64,000 bases of DNA. Source: an uncultured Celeribacter sp. (lineage in GTDB: Bacteria > Pseudomonadota > Alphaproteobacteria > Rhodobacterales > Rhodobacteraceae). Where the stretch lies: the NCBI RefSeq assembly GCF_963675965.1, contig NZ_OY780935.1, forward strand, positions 1,352,501-1,416,500, given 5' to 3'. Shown piece by piece: positions 49,511 through 58,832 of this stretch (within the stretch, counting starts at the first letter, position 1; each line of letters opens with the position of its first letter). Below the pieces are notes generated by a model. It had not been told where the DNA came from, did no database searches, and saw only the letters and a list, made by a program, of their open reading frames with translations. Made by a program: the position numbers and the translations under genes.

Positions 49511-50626
49511 TCAGGACAGGATCTTGCGGAAACGCGCGAGGACCAGAGAAAAGGCCACCAGCGACATCAGGGCCATGGCGACGAGTTCTCCGCGCACCAG
49601 CGCCAACCCCGAGCCACGGTAGAGCACCGATTGCGCGAAGGAGACGAAATGCGGCGCCGGGCTGATGGTCTTCATCGTCACACGCAGCCAGTCCGGCATG
49701 GATTCAAGCGGCGTGATGCCGCCCGACAAGAGGATCATCAGCACGATGATCGGGATCACCAGCAGGCCGAACTGCCCCATGTTATGGGTGAAACTTGCCA
49801 GCATCAGCCCGATGGAGCCAACCGCCACCACGTAAAGTGCGACCCCTAGGGCAAACAACGGCAACGAGCCCGCGACCGGTACCCCCATCACGCCCTGCAC
49901 CACGAAGACGAGACTGGCCAGAGAGGCCAGCAGGATGACAACGCCGGTGGCGAAAATCTTGGACAGGACGATCTCATGCGGGCGCACCGGCATGACCAGC
50001 ACATGCTCGATGGTGCCATGCTCGCGCTCGCGGATCAGGGTCGACCCAGAAAGGATCAGCATCAGGATCGTCACGTTGTTCATGAGCTGCATCACCGAGG
50101 TGAACCAGGAGGCCTGCAGGTTGGGATTGAAGCGGTTGCGGAACACCACATCGACCGGCTCAGAGCTCTGCGTGCCCGGGCTGAGATATTCCGAGACGGT
50201 TTGCGACACCACCTGCGACAGATAGGTCGACCCGGTGCCGGCAAAGGCCACCGCAGTGGCGTCGACGAGGATCATGACCGACGCCTCCCGGCCCGCCCGC
50301 AGGTCGCGTTCGAACCCTGGGGGAATCGACAGAACCAGCACGAATTCGCCATTGATCTGGGCCGCAGCCGCCCTATCCGCATCGGTCAGCACCGGCGCCT
50401 CGAACATCGGCGGCTGGATGCTGTCGATCAGCCGCGCCGAAAGCTGGCTGTGATCTTCATCGACCACGGCCACGGAGAGGTCTTTCACCTCGGTCGAGGC
50501 TGCTTGCGACACCAACCAGACCGCCGCTGTGAAAATGTAGATGATCAGAAAGATCATCACCTTGTCACCACGGATGGCGCGCAATTCCTTGACGGTCAGC
50601 CGCAGGATGTTGAACAGGCTGTGCAT
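49511..50626 (-). CDS. ABC-2 type transporter permease (YhhJ-like)
   Basis: This 371-residue inner-membrane protein has one N-terminal helix, a periplasmic region of about 150 residues and five C-terminal helices (from about residue 175), as in ABC-2 permeases such as YhhJ/YbhR. IREREHGTIEHVLVMPVRPHEI is the typical cytoplasmic loop after the second helix. It starts 1 base after the end of the fused ATPase-permease gene. With that protein and the HlyD-like protein it would form an efflux pump. Confidence 0.88.
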   Translation of the reverse strand: MHSLFNILRLTVKELRAIRGDKVMIFLIIYIFTAAVWLVSQAASTEVKDLSVAVVDEDHSQLSARLIDSIQPPMFEAPVLTDADRAAAAQINGEFVLVLSIPPGFERDLRAGREASVMILVDATAVAFAGTGSTYLSQVVSQTVSEYLSPGTQSSEPVDVVFRNRFNPNLQASWFTSVMQLMNNVTILMLILSGSTLIREREHGTIEHVLVMPVRPHEIVLSKIFATGVVILLASLASLVFVVQGVMGVPVAGSLPLFALGVALYVVAVGSIGLMLASFTHNMGQFGLLVIPIIVLMILLSGGITPLESMPDWLRVTMKTISPAPHFVSFAQSVLYRGSGLALVRGELVAMALMSLVAFSLVLARFRKILS

Positions 50627-50627
50627 C

Positions 50628-53339
50628 TCACCGCTCCTGTTTGCGCAGGGCCAGCGTCGACCCTGCCAGATAGATCAGGCAGAACCCGGCCAGAACGATC
50701 AGGCTGGTGAAGGCGGCCTCAAATCCGAACCCCTTCAGGAAGGTGCCAACCGAGAGCGGCTGGAACCATGCCCCGGGAAAGGCCTGACCGATCAACCGGG
50801 CGCCATCGCCGAGGCTCGACACCGGAACGATCAGACCCGAAAAACTGACCGTCGGCACGATAGAGCTGACCGCCGTGGCGAAAACGGCGGACACCTGCGT
50901 GGGCGTGAAAGAGGACACGAACTGACCGAACCCCGTGGTCGCCACCACATAGAGCAGCGCCGCGAGGCTCAGCATCAGCAGGTTGCCGGTCAGGGGCACA
51001 TTGAAAATCAACCGTCCGAGACCGACAAGAACCCAGAAGCTGAACCAGGCAATCAGAATATAGGGCAGCTGTTTGCCAATCAGGAATTCGACCCGGCGCA
51101 CCGGGGTCGAACGAAAATTCGCGATTGTACCGGTTTCCTTTTCGCGTACGACCGAAATGGCAGACATGATCGCCGGGATCAGCATCAGGATCAGCATCAG
51201 CATTGATGGCACCATGGCGTGGGCGCTTTTGAAGGCCTGATTGTACAGGAAACGGGTCTGGATCGACAGGCTGCTGCGGGTTGCGCGACCACGTTCGCCG
51301 GCGAATTCTTCGCCGAAGAGCGTCAACAGACCCAGCGCATAGCCTTGGGCCGTTTCCGCTCGAAATGGCATGGAGGCATCCACCCAAAGCGACACTTCAG
51401 GCACATCCACCCCCTGATGCAGGGCCTTGCCGAAACCATCGGGGATTTCCAAAGCAATGGTCAGATCGCCCTCTCCCATGCGCCGGTCAAGGGCATCGAT
51501 CGTGGCGAAGTCCGCCTGTTGATCAAATTGCGGGATCGACGTGAAGGCTTCGACCAAACGGCGGCTTTCCGGTGTGCGGTCCTGATCGTTGACCGCGAAA
51601 CTGAGCTTGTCGACGTCGAAGGATACGCCAAAGCCCATGGTGATCAGCAACAGGACCGGCCCCAAAAGCGCAAAGAACATGCGGATCGGGTCCCGCACCA
51701 ACTCCAGCGACTCGCGCCAAGTATAGGCCCAAAGCCGGGTCAGTGCTTCGGTTAGCGGCCCCGGCGTTTTGGCGGCGATATCCATGTCAGGCATTTTACC
51801 CGCATCCTCATCCACGGGCATTTCCTGTTTGAGACAATCGATAAAGGCCTGTTCAAGCGTCTCTGCGCCGCGCCGCTCAACGATCTCCTGCGGGGCGCCG
51901 ACGTCCAACACGCGCCCGGCATGCATCAGCGAAATCCGGTCGCAACGCTCGGCTTCGTTCATGAAGTGGGTGGAAATGAAAATCGTCACGCCCTTGTCGC
52001 GCGACAGGGACACCAGCTTGCGCCAGAAGGAATCCCGCGCCAGCGGATCCACCCCCGACGTGGGTTCATCGAGGATCAGGATACGCGGTTCGTGAATGGT
52101 GGCGACAGCCAGTTGCAACCGCTGTCGGATGCCCAGAGGCAGGCTTTCCGGCAGGATATCCGCGACCTCTTCCAGCTCGTATTCCTCCAGCACCTCGGCC
52201 ACACGCGGCGCGCGCCGGGCGGGTTCCAGATCGTAGAGCTGGGCATGCAGGGTCAGGTTCTGGCGCACGGTCAGTTCGCCATAGAGCGAAAAGGCCTGCG
52301 ACATGTAGCCGATCTCCTGCCGCGCAGCCATGTCGTTGTTGCCAAGGTTTTCGCCAAAGAGTTTCGACGTGCCCTCAGTGGGCGTCAAAAGCCCGGTGAG
52401 CATCTTCATCGTGGTGGACTTGCCGCAGCCATTCGATCCCAGAAACCCGAAAATCTCGCCTTCCGGGATGTCAAAACTGACGTGATCGACCGCCGTAAAA
52501 TCTCCGAACTTCTTGGTCAGATCCTTGGCCTCGATGGCCAGCACCTCATCTGCGGATTGCGGGCGCGGGCGCAGGGTGACACCGGCCTCTTCACCGTCTT
52601 CCTTGGGCAGGAGCGCCACGAAGGCCTCTTCCAATGTCGATTGTCCGGCCTGCTGACGGATCGCCTCTGGGCTGCCGGTCGCGATGACCTCACCGTCATT
52701 CATGGCCGCGAGCCAATCGAAACGTTCGGCTTCCTCCATATAGGCGGTGGCGACCAGCACGCTCATGTTCGGCAGCGTAGTACGAATGTGATCAATAAGA
52801 TCCCAGAATTGCTGACGCGACAGCGGGTCCACGCCGGTTGTGGGTTCATCCAAAACCAGCAGATCCGGATCATGGATCAGCGCGGAACAGAGGCTGAGCT
52901 TTTGCTTCATCCCACCCGACAGCTTGCCAGCAGGCCGGTCCAGAAACGGCGCCAGCCCCGTCGCCTCGGTCAGCATTTCGATCCGAGCAGCCCGTTCGCG
53001 GGCCTTCTGTCCGAAAAGTCGCCCAAAAAAATCAAGATTCTCACGCACACTCAACGTCGGATAAAGGTTGCGACCAAGCCCCTGCGGCATATAGGCGATG
53101 CGCCCGCCCAGTTCGGCCCGTACCGCAGCACTGGACATGTCCTGCCCCAGCACCGTCACCCGCCCCTGTTGCAGTTTGCGCACCCCGGAAATCAGGGCCA
53201 GAAGTGTCGATTTTCCAACCCCGTCCGGCCCGATCAGCCCCACCATGCAACCGGTCGGAATGTTCAGGCTGATGTCACGCAGCGCATGGGTGTCCTTATA
53301 GAGATGGGAGACCTGTTCGAGTTCCGCCACATATCCCAT
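50628..53339 (-). CDS. rbbA: RbbA-type fused ABC transporter: two ATPase domains plus ABC-2 permease
   Basis: This 903-residue protein joins two ATPase domains and a permease. The first (residues 1-250) has Walker A GPDGVGKST, signature LSGGMKQK and DLLVLDEPTTGVDP. The second (about 275-500) has Walker A GSNGCGKST and ILILDEPTSGVDP, but ESLPLGIRQRL in place of a standard LSGGQ signature. The permease (about 540-903) has six helices. E. coli RbbA shares the arrangement and lies with yhiI and yhhJ homologues, as here. RbbA has been reported as ribosome-associated, but efflux is the simplest role from the operon. Confidence 0.87.
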   Translation of the reverse strand: MGYVAELEQVSHLYKDTHALRDISLNIPTGCMVGLIGPDGVGKSTLLALISGVRKLQQGRVTVLGQDMSSAAVRAELGGRIAYMPQGLGRNLYPTLSVRENLDFFGRLFGQKARERAARIEMLTEATGLAPFLDRPAGKLSGGMKQKLSLCSALIHDPDLLVLDEPTTGVDPLSRQQFWDLIDHIRTTLPNMSVLVATAYMEEAERFDWLAAMNDGEVIATGSPEAIRQQAGQSTLEEAFVALLPKEDGEEAGVTLRPRPQSADEVLAIEAKDLTKKFGDFTAVDHVSFDIPEGEIFGFLGSNGCGKSTTMKMLTGLLTPTEGTSKLFGENLGNNDMAARQEIGYMSQAFSLYGELTVRQNLTLHAQLYDLEPARRAPRVAEVLEEYELEEVADILPESLPLGIRQRLQLAVATIHEPRILILDEPTSGVDPLARDSFWRKLVSLSRDKGVTIFISTHFMNEAERCDRISLMHAGRVLDVGAPQEIVERRGAETLEQAFIDCLKQEMPVDEDAGKMPDMDIAAKTPGPLTEALTRLWAYTWRESLELVRDPIRMFFALLGPVLLLITMGFGVSFDVDKLSFAVNDQDRTPESRRLVEAFTSIPQFDQQADFATIDALDRRMGEGDLTIALEIPDGFGKALHQGVDVPEVSLWVDASMPFRAETAQGYALGLLTLFGEEFAGERGRATRSSLSIQTRFLYNQAFKSAHAMVPSMLMLILMLIPAIMSAISVVREKETGTIANFRSTPVRRVEFLIGKQLPYILIAWFSFWVLVGLGRLIFNVPLTGNLLMLSLAALLYVVATTGFGQFVSSFTPTQVSAVFATAVSSIVPTVSFSGLIVPVSSLGDGARLIGQAFPGAWFQPLSVGTFLKGFGFEAAFTSLIVLAGFCLIYLAGSTLALRKQER

Positions 53340-53345
53340 CTGACA

Positions 53346-54380
53346 TTATTCCGGCACGTTAACCTGCAAATCCGCAGGCCAGTCCGCCGTCGGATCGGTA
53401 CGCACAAAGCCGATACCCCGCACCCCGGATTTGATCTGCTCTTCGAATTTCGACAGCAATTCGCGCGGCACCGAAAGCTTGACCCGGAACACCAGTTCCT
53501 CGCGCTGCTCCGTCGTTTCAACGTTCTTGGGGGTGAATTGCGACTGCGGGGAAATGAAGGTCACCCGCGCCGGCACGACGTAATCCGGGATCGGATCGAA
53601 CACCAGGCGCGCTTCGTCGTTGATCGCCAATGTCCCCACGACAGAGGCCGGCAGATAGATGTTCATATACACATCCGACAGATCCAGAAGCGTCATGATC
53701 GGATAGCCTGCAGCCAGCACCTCGCCCGGTTCATGCAGGCGATAGAGCACACGGCCACGCAGCGGCGCGCGCACGGTCATATCATCCAGCACCAGTTCGG
53801 CCAGCTCCAGATCCGCCTCGGCCGCCGCGATCACAGCCTCTGCATCCTCGATCTGCGCCTTGGCCATCGCAACCGAGGCCTCAGCGCTGTTGCGTGTGTT
53901 GGTCACATCATCCAGCACGCTTTGCGGTGCCGTCCCGCTGGCATGCAGCTTGGTGGTCCGATCAAAGGTTGTCCGCGCCACCGCCAGCGCACTTTGCGCC
54001 TGTGTCAGAGTGGCTTCGGCAATGGTCTTGGACGCCCGCGCCTGCATGACAGCGGCCTTGGCCGCGTTCACCTGCGCCTGTGCGTCCCGGGGATCCAATC
54101 GGGCGAGCGGATCATCTGCGCCAACCAAATCGCCTTCATCTGCCAGGATTTCGCTGATGCGACTGTCATATTTTGCGGCAACATCCACGGTCTGCACTTC
54201 CAGCCGCCCGTTCGAACTGTACACACCCTCTGCCGTATCGCCCCCGGCGACTTTTTGCAAAAGCGCTTCAAATTTGCTCTCGGCCAGTGCTGCACCCGGC
54301 TGCACCGCACAGGTGATCGCCAAGACCAACAGGGCGGAATGGACGATGGACCAACGGGATTTTGCATACGAAAGACGCAT
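53346..54380 (-). CDS. HlyD-family periplasmic adaptor protein (YhiI-like)
   Basis: This 344-residue membrane fusion protein starts with a hydrophobic signal (IVHSALLVLAITCAVQPGAALA). It has a split lipoyl-like domain (ADEGDLVGADDPLARLD and APLRGRVLYRLHEPGEVL) around a coiled coil of about 100 alanine-rich residues. It bridges the inner-membrane pump and an outer-membrane channel. ATG 54380 with AAAGG upstream is preferred to a start 15 codons earlier. It is the first gene of the efflux operon. Confidence 0.87.
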   Translation of the reverse strand: MRLSYAKSRWSIVHSALLVLAITCAVQPGAALAESKFEALLQKVAGGDTAEGVYSSNGRLEVQTVDVAAKYDSRISEILADEGDLVGADDPLARLDPRDAQAQVNAAKAAVMQARASKTIAEATLTQAQSALAVARTTFDRTTKLHASGTAPQSVLDDVTNTRNSAEASVAMAKAQIEDAEAVIAAAEADLELAELVLDDMTVRAPLRGRVLYRLHEPGEVLAAGYPIMTLLDLSDVYMNIYLPASVVGTLAINDEARLVFDPIPDYVVPARVTFISPQSQFTPKNVETTEQREELVFRVKLSVPRELLSKFEEQIKSGVRGIGFVRTDPTADWPADLQVNVPE

Positions 54381-54664
54381 CTGTTTACCTTTCCGGACGG
54401 GTGCGGACCAACCGCTTTTTCTCAAAGAATATGTGAACCATTTCAGAGAAGCCTGATGAACACAATGTCACAACATCACACTGCGCTCCTACGCAGAGCA
54501 AGGCAACAACAACGAACCAAACAGTTGAAATGAATAAAAATATTGTGGTCTCAGCGCCTCACCGCAGCGGTATTTGCGACTTGTTACAACACATAATTGG
54601 AAAAAAAATCTACACATGATAGCAGCGGCAAAAGAATTGCGAAAATAGCACATGAGTCGGCACA

Positions 54665-55354
54665 ATGAATGATTACAGACAAAGGACGGCTGCACGTCGG
54701 CGCAGCCAGATGCGGCAAAAGCTGATTGAAAACGCCATGTTCGTGTTCGCAGAAAATGGCATTGAGAGCACCGTTGTCGAAGACATCATTGCAGCAGCCG
54801 ACGTATCCCGCGGCACGTTTTACAAGTATTTCGCCTCCAACCATGAGCTGCTGATTGCGGTCAGCGCAGAAATGGCCGATGAGCTCGTCACCTATATCGA
54901 AGAGCATATTCGCGACCTGCCCGATCCGGTAGAGCGAGTCGCCTTAGGCATACGTCTCTATTATCAGGCGATCAAAACCTTCCCGCTCGCCGCGCGTTTC
55001 ACCAAAAAAGCGGGACTGGACGCCGCAGGCCCCACAGCGCGGGTGCATGAATTCCTGCCCAGACACCTTTCCGAAGGCGTTGCGCAAAACCGTTTCCTCA
55101 TTCAGTCCCTGCCTGCGGCACTGGACATGATTCTGGGTACAGCGCTGGCATGTGTCTCACGCCATGCGCTCCTGGGTGTCGACTACGCCTACATCCACGA
55201 TCAGCTTTGCGCCCTGCTGCGCGGGCTGGGCCTGTCACCGAAAGAGGCCGAAACCTACGCCACGATACCCCTACCCCACATCAATTTCCCGGCGACCAGC
55301 CTGCTGGCGCGTACGCATCACACCTATATGAAAAACGCCGCGGCGCTGGACTGA
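54665..55354 (+). CDS. TetR family transcriptional regulator, divergent from the efflux operon
   Basis: This 229-residue regulator begins with a basic segment (YRQRTAARRRSQMRQK), then a helix-turn-helix (VVEDIIAAADVSRGTFYKYFASNHELL). It is divergent from the HlyD-rbbA-permease operon across 284 bases and very probably represses it. The ribosome-binding site is weak. The ligand is unknown. Confidence 0.83.
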   Translation: MNDYRQRTAARRRSQMRQKLIENAMFVFAENGIESTVVEDIIAAADVSRGTFYKYFASNHELLIAVSAEMADELVTYIEEHIRDLPDPVERVALGIRLYYQAIKTFPLAARFTKKAGLDAAGPTARVHEFLPRHLSEGVAQNRFLIQSLPAALDMILGTALACVSRHALLGVDYAYIHDQLCALLRGLGLSPKEAETYATIPLPHINFPATSLLARTHHTYMKNAAALD

Positions 55355-55355
55355 T

Positions 55356-55943
55356 TCAAACCTGCCGCTCAGCCAATGCCAATACGGCATCGGGATAGTG
55401 GATCACATTGTGAAACTGTGCCGGCTCCGATGCGAGATTGCGATAGCCATGCGGGCGGTCTGCGCGCAACCGGATGGCGTCTCCGACCTGGCAACTTTGC
55501 CAGACCTCTCCGACCAGAACCGATACATCTCCCGCCGCGACCAGAACATCTTCAACCACCCCGGCATCATGCGCCTGCGACAGATGTGTCTGCCCGGGCG
55601 CGAGCGTGATCAGAAATGTTTCCGACCGAAAGGCCGGATCGAATGGAAATAGGGTGCGCACGTTCAACACATCGGGAAACTGACGGGTGACGGGCCTTGG
55701 CGCACCGTCCCCAGATGACGTCTCGGGCAGATCCTCCAAAAACACAGACAGTGGCAGGTGCAGCCCCTTGGCGATCTTCCACAGGGTCGCAATCGTCGGG
55801 CTGGATTCACCGCGCTCGATCTGCCCCAGCATAGTCTTGCTGACACCCGTAGCTTTGGCGGCCTGCGACAGGCTGAGCCCCGCCTGCGTACGCACAGCAC
55901 GCAAGCGAACCCTCGCCCCGGCTGCCGTGGAAGATGATGTCAT
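55356..55943 (-). CDS. XRE-cupin transcriptional regulator
   Basis: This 195-residue regulator has an N-terminal XRE helix-turn-helix (about residues 10-65: LSLSQAAKATGVSKTMLGQIERGESSPTIATLWKIA) and a C-terminal cupin (about 110-180). Such proteins often control transporter or detoxification genes next to them; here the neighbour is benE across a double palindrome. Its stop is 2 bases past that of the converging tetR gene. Confidence 0.87.
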   Translation of the reverse strand: MTSSSTAAGARVRLRAVRTQAGLSLSQAAKATGVSKTMLGQIERGESSPTIATLWKIAKGLHLPLSVFLEDLPETSSGDGAPRPVTRQFPDVLNVRTLFPFDPAFRSETFLITLAPGQTHLSQAHDAGVVEDVLVAAGDVSVLVGEVWQSCQVGDAIRLRADRPHGYRNLASEPAQFHNVIHYPDAVLALAERQV

Positions 55944-56002
55944 CCCTGGAGTCCCTCCTCAGAATGGGCGCAAACACAAGACGCTTGCATAGGGCGCAAA
56001 TC

Positions 56003-56034
56003 GTGCGCTATAGCGTACGTACGTTATAACGCAC
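56003..56034. promoter_or_regulatory. Double palindrome between the XRE-cupin gene and benE
   Basis: Two self-complementary decamers, CGCTATAGCG (56006-56015) and CGTTATAACG (56022-56031), are 16 bases apart centre to centre. Together they form an imperfect 32-bp dyad centred on CGTACGTACG. This is a convincing operator for a dimeric or tetrameric regulator, most simply the adjoining XRE-cupin protein. Confidence 0.65.
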
Positions 56035-56108
56035 GCGCCGCAGCAGGTCCAGTGACGAATGGGACAGGCACGGAACAACGGCACGACAGATCGACGCAAA
56101 GGATCCCC

Positions 56109-57269
56109 ATGCTGGCCAAACTCAAGCTGTCCCATCTTGTCGCTGGTGCCCTCGCCGTTCTGGTCGGCTATACCAGCAGCGTGGCGATCATTTTCCGCGC
56201 CATCGAGGTGCTGGGCGCGACACAGGCGCAGGCCAACAGCTGGATGCTGGCACTGGGGCTGGGCATGGGGATCAGCGGCATCATCCTGTCCCTCAGATAC
56301 AAGATGCCCATCCTCACAGCCTGGTCGACCCCCGGCGCCGCCCTTCTGGTCATCAGCCTGAATGGCGTCTCCATCGAAGAGGCCACGGGGGCCTTTCTAC
56401 TTTGCGCCGTGCTGCTCACCCTGACCGGGCTGACCGGATGGTTTGAAAAACTGTCACACCTGATCCCCACAGACATTGCCAATGCGATGCTGGCGGGCAT
56501 CCTGTTCCGCTTCGGTCTGGATGTCTTCACCTCGCTGCAGACAGATGTGCCCATGGTCGCAACGCTCTGCCTGACCTATCTCGCCCTGAAACGCATGGCG
56601 CCGCGCTATGCCATCCCCGGCGTTCTTATGGTCGGCGTTCTGTGGTGCTGGCTCACAGGCAGCTTTGCTCAGGACACGCAGCTCAGCCTGGCGCTGGCGC
56701 GACCAGAATTTGTCATGCCGCAGTTCTCTCTGCCGGTGCTGATCGGCGTCGGACTGCCGCTCTATATCGTCACCATGGCCTCGCAAAACGTGCCCGGCGT
56801 CGCGGTCCTGCAAGCCGCAGGATACCGCCCGCCGGTCTCGGCAAGCCTCACCGTCACCGGGCTGACCAGCCTGATCCTTGCGCCCTTCGGCGGCTATGCC
56901 TTTAACCTTGCGGCCATCACCGCGGCGATCTGCGCCGGAGAGGACGCGGACGAAGATCCGCAGAGCCGCTACATCTCGGCACTGGTCGCGGGGCTGGTCT
57001 ATTGCCTTGTCGGGCTGTTCGGCGCCACCGTGATCGGCCTATTCCTGATTGCCCCCAAGGCCCTGATCGTCACCATCGCGGGGCTGGCGCTGCTGTCGAC
57101 CATTGGCAACAGCCTGAGCGCCGCTCTCGACCAAGCCGCCCATCGCGAGGCCGCCCTGGTCACCTTTATGGCCACTGTGTCCGGAATCGCCTTTTTCAAC
57201 ATCGGCGCACCATTCTGGGCGCTGCTGCTCGGCCTTATGGTGCGACAGATCCTGAAACCGCGCCCTTGA
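56109..57269 (+). CDS. benE: Benzoate/H+ symporter family protein
   Basis: This 386-residue inner-membrane protein has about twelve helices and matches the BenE family: HLVAGALAVLVGYTSSVAIIF, TAWSTPGAALL, PLYIVTMASQNVPGVAVL and AAICAGEDADEDP are typical. It imports benzoate or a related compound with protons. AAAGGA supports ATG 56109 over a start 19 codons earlier. No benzoate catabolic genes are nearby, so the true substrate may differ. Confidence 0.88.
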   Translation: MLAKLKLSHLVAGALAVLVGYTSSVAIIFRAIEVLGATQAQANSWMLALGLGMGISGIILSLRYKMPILTAWSTPGAALLVISLNGVSIEEATGAFLLCAVLLTLTGLTGWFEKLSHLIPTDIANAMLAGILFRFGLDVFTSLQTDVPMVATLCLTYLALKRMAPRYAIPGVLMVGVLWCWLTGSFAQDTQLSLALARPEFVMPQFSLPVLIGVGLPLYIVTMASQNVPGVAVLQAAGYRPPVSASLTVTGLTSLILAPFGGYAFNLAAITAAICAGEDADEDPQSRYISALVAGLVYCLVGLFGATVIGLFLIAPKALIVTIAGLALLSTIGNSLSAALDQAAHREAALVTFMATVSGIAFFNIGAPFWALLLGLMVRQILKPRP

Positions 57270-57343
57270 ACACGGGCCACGGTCGCCCGCCGGTCGACAC
57301 ATCAGACAACTGCCACAGGCGGGTCACGCATTTCGACCGAACT

Positions 57344-57529
57344 TCAGCCCAGCGCATTCAACAGGCTGCCCGGCGCCTGCGTCGCCTTCAGTGGGCGCGT
57401 ATCCCGCACGGCAAACATCGGCACCGCCTCAAGCGCGAACACCGCCCCCCCAAGTAGAAACAGCGTTTCCCGCGTCAAAAGCTCCGCCTCAGGATCGGTC
57501 AGATCCAACAATGAACGGCTCCAGTTCAT
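57344..57529 (-). CDS. Possible small protein downstream of opgC
   Basis: The region after opgC keeps an open minus-strand frame of 61 codons with natural-looking composition: MNWSRSLLDLTDPEAE, then a hydrophobic stretch LFLLGGAVFALEAVPMFAV. I do not recognise it, and the ribosome-binding site is poor. It may be a short membrane-associated protein or chance. Confidence 0.3.
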   Translation of the reverse strand: MNWSRSLLDLTDPEAELLTRETLFLLGGAVFALEAVPMFAVRDTRPLKATQAPGSLLNALG

Positions 57530-57639
57530 TTCGCTCAAAGGTCCGTCATGACTGATCTTCGCGGTCAGATCTGCGCGAAGGCTCCACTGCGAGCCCGGCG
57601 GAATATGTGGTCGAGAAGGCGTTTCTCGACTGATCCGTT

Positions 57640-58827
57640 TCAGGCCAGTTTGAAATCCGGGCGGGGCTGCCGTTTGTGGTCGCGCCAGCGCGCTACGCCC
57701 CATTGGATGGCCAGACCGCCAAAGATCAACACAGCATCCTGCGCAACACCTGCCGGGTGCACGGATTTGATCACCTGCCCAAGGATCGACAGCACCGTGC
57801 CGGTGGCAAAGACCCACAGACCATAGCGGCCAAAGAGACGCACAGGCGCCATCAGTCGCGACCCCGTCACCGCAGGCACGAAGCGCGGCCATGACAGCAC
57901 ATAGGCCAGCGCCAGAAAATGCGCCAGACGCGGCACGGCGACATATGTCTTGTCGAAATTCACAAACAGGAAGAACGCCCCGTGATCGCGCAAATAGGCC
58001 AGAGACCGGTTCATCATCCGCATCACGTCGTCATTCTTGACCCAGAGCAGACAGAAAAGCAGCCAGCCGCCGGTCAGCACCAACAACCAGCGCCGCGCGG
58101 GCACGAAGCGCGTTCCGCCCCTGAGCCCAAGCCCGGTCAGGATGCCCAGCGAAAACACCAGTTGCCAGGACACCGGGTTGAAAAACCAGCCCCCGGGCAG
58201 CGGATAGTTCGGCAGGTTGATCCGGAAATAGGCAGCCAGCAACCAGACCGCCACGCTCACCCCCAACAGCGCATAGGGCTGGCGCTGTCCCAGTCGCACC
58301 AGAAACGGGGCCGCCAGCATCAGCGCCGCATACATGGGCAGGATATTGATATAGCCGAACTGGTGCCCCAGCGTGATCAGACCGAAGCCGACCTGCCAAG
58401 GCTGCTCCCAGAGCATGTCGAAAGAGTTGTGCTTCAACACTTCATGTTCATGGCTCAGCCAAGTGGCCAGTCCCACGATTGCGATCGCCAGCACCGTGGT
58501 CAGGATATGCACCTGATAGAGCGTCCATGCCCGTTTCCATGGCCGCGCCATACCCTGCCACGACAGCCCCTGCGCCAGACGTGGCCCATAGGCCAGCGCC
58601 ACCGCACAGCCGGACATGAACACAAAGCCCTCCGCCGCATCGGACAGGCCGAAGTTGCGCGAGGTGATATGTTCGAACATCGTTTTGGGGATATGATTGA
58701 TGTAAATCATGATCAGGCTCAGACCCCGGAAGAAGTCCAGCCGCGGATCCCTAAACCCGGACTTGGGGCCGATGGCCGGCGCCGTCCGCACTGCATCCGC
58801 GTCGGATGCCTGTCGCTGTGTTGTCAT
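57640..58827 (-). CDS. opgC: OpgC, succinyl modification of osmoregulated periplasmic glucans
   Basis: This 395-residue multi-helix membrane protein belongs to the OpgC/acyltransferase_3-like family: RDPRLDFFRGLSLIMIYINHIP at the N-terminus and about ten helices. In Rhodobacter sphaeroides OpgC adds succinyl groups to periplasmic glucans and is encoded in an operon with opgG, opgI and opgH. The same gene order is present here, 5 bases after opgH. Confidence 0.9.
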   Translation of the reverse strand: MTTQRQASDADAVRTAPAIGPKSGFRDPRLDFFRGLSLIMIYINHIPKTMFEHITSRNFGLSDAAEGFVFMSGCAVALAYGPRLAQGLSWQGMARPWKRAWTLYQVHILTTVLAIAIVGLATWLSHEHEVLKHNSFDMLWEQPWQVGFGLITLGHQFGYINILPMYAALMLAAPFLVRLGQRQPYALLGVSVAVWLLAAYFRINLPNYPLPGGWFFNPVSWQLVFSLGILTGLGLRGGTRFVPARRWLLVLTGGWLLFCLLWVKNDDVMRMMNRSLAYLRDHGAFFLFVNFDKTYVAVPRLAHFLALAYVLSWPRFVPAVTGSRLMAPVRLFGRYGLWVFATGTVLSILGQVIKSVHPAGVAQDAVLIFGGLAIQWGVARWRDHKRQPRPDFKLA

Positions 58828-58832
58828 GTCTG

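Noticed and set aside
51921..54533. An 870-codon plus-strand open frame opposite rbbA and the HlyD-like gene
   Set aside because: It is the mirror of two well-recognised genes in GC-rich DNA; its composition is rich in His, Arg and Gln and matches no family.
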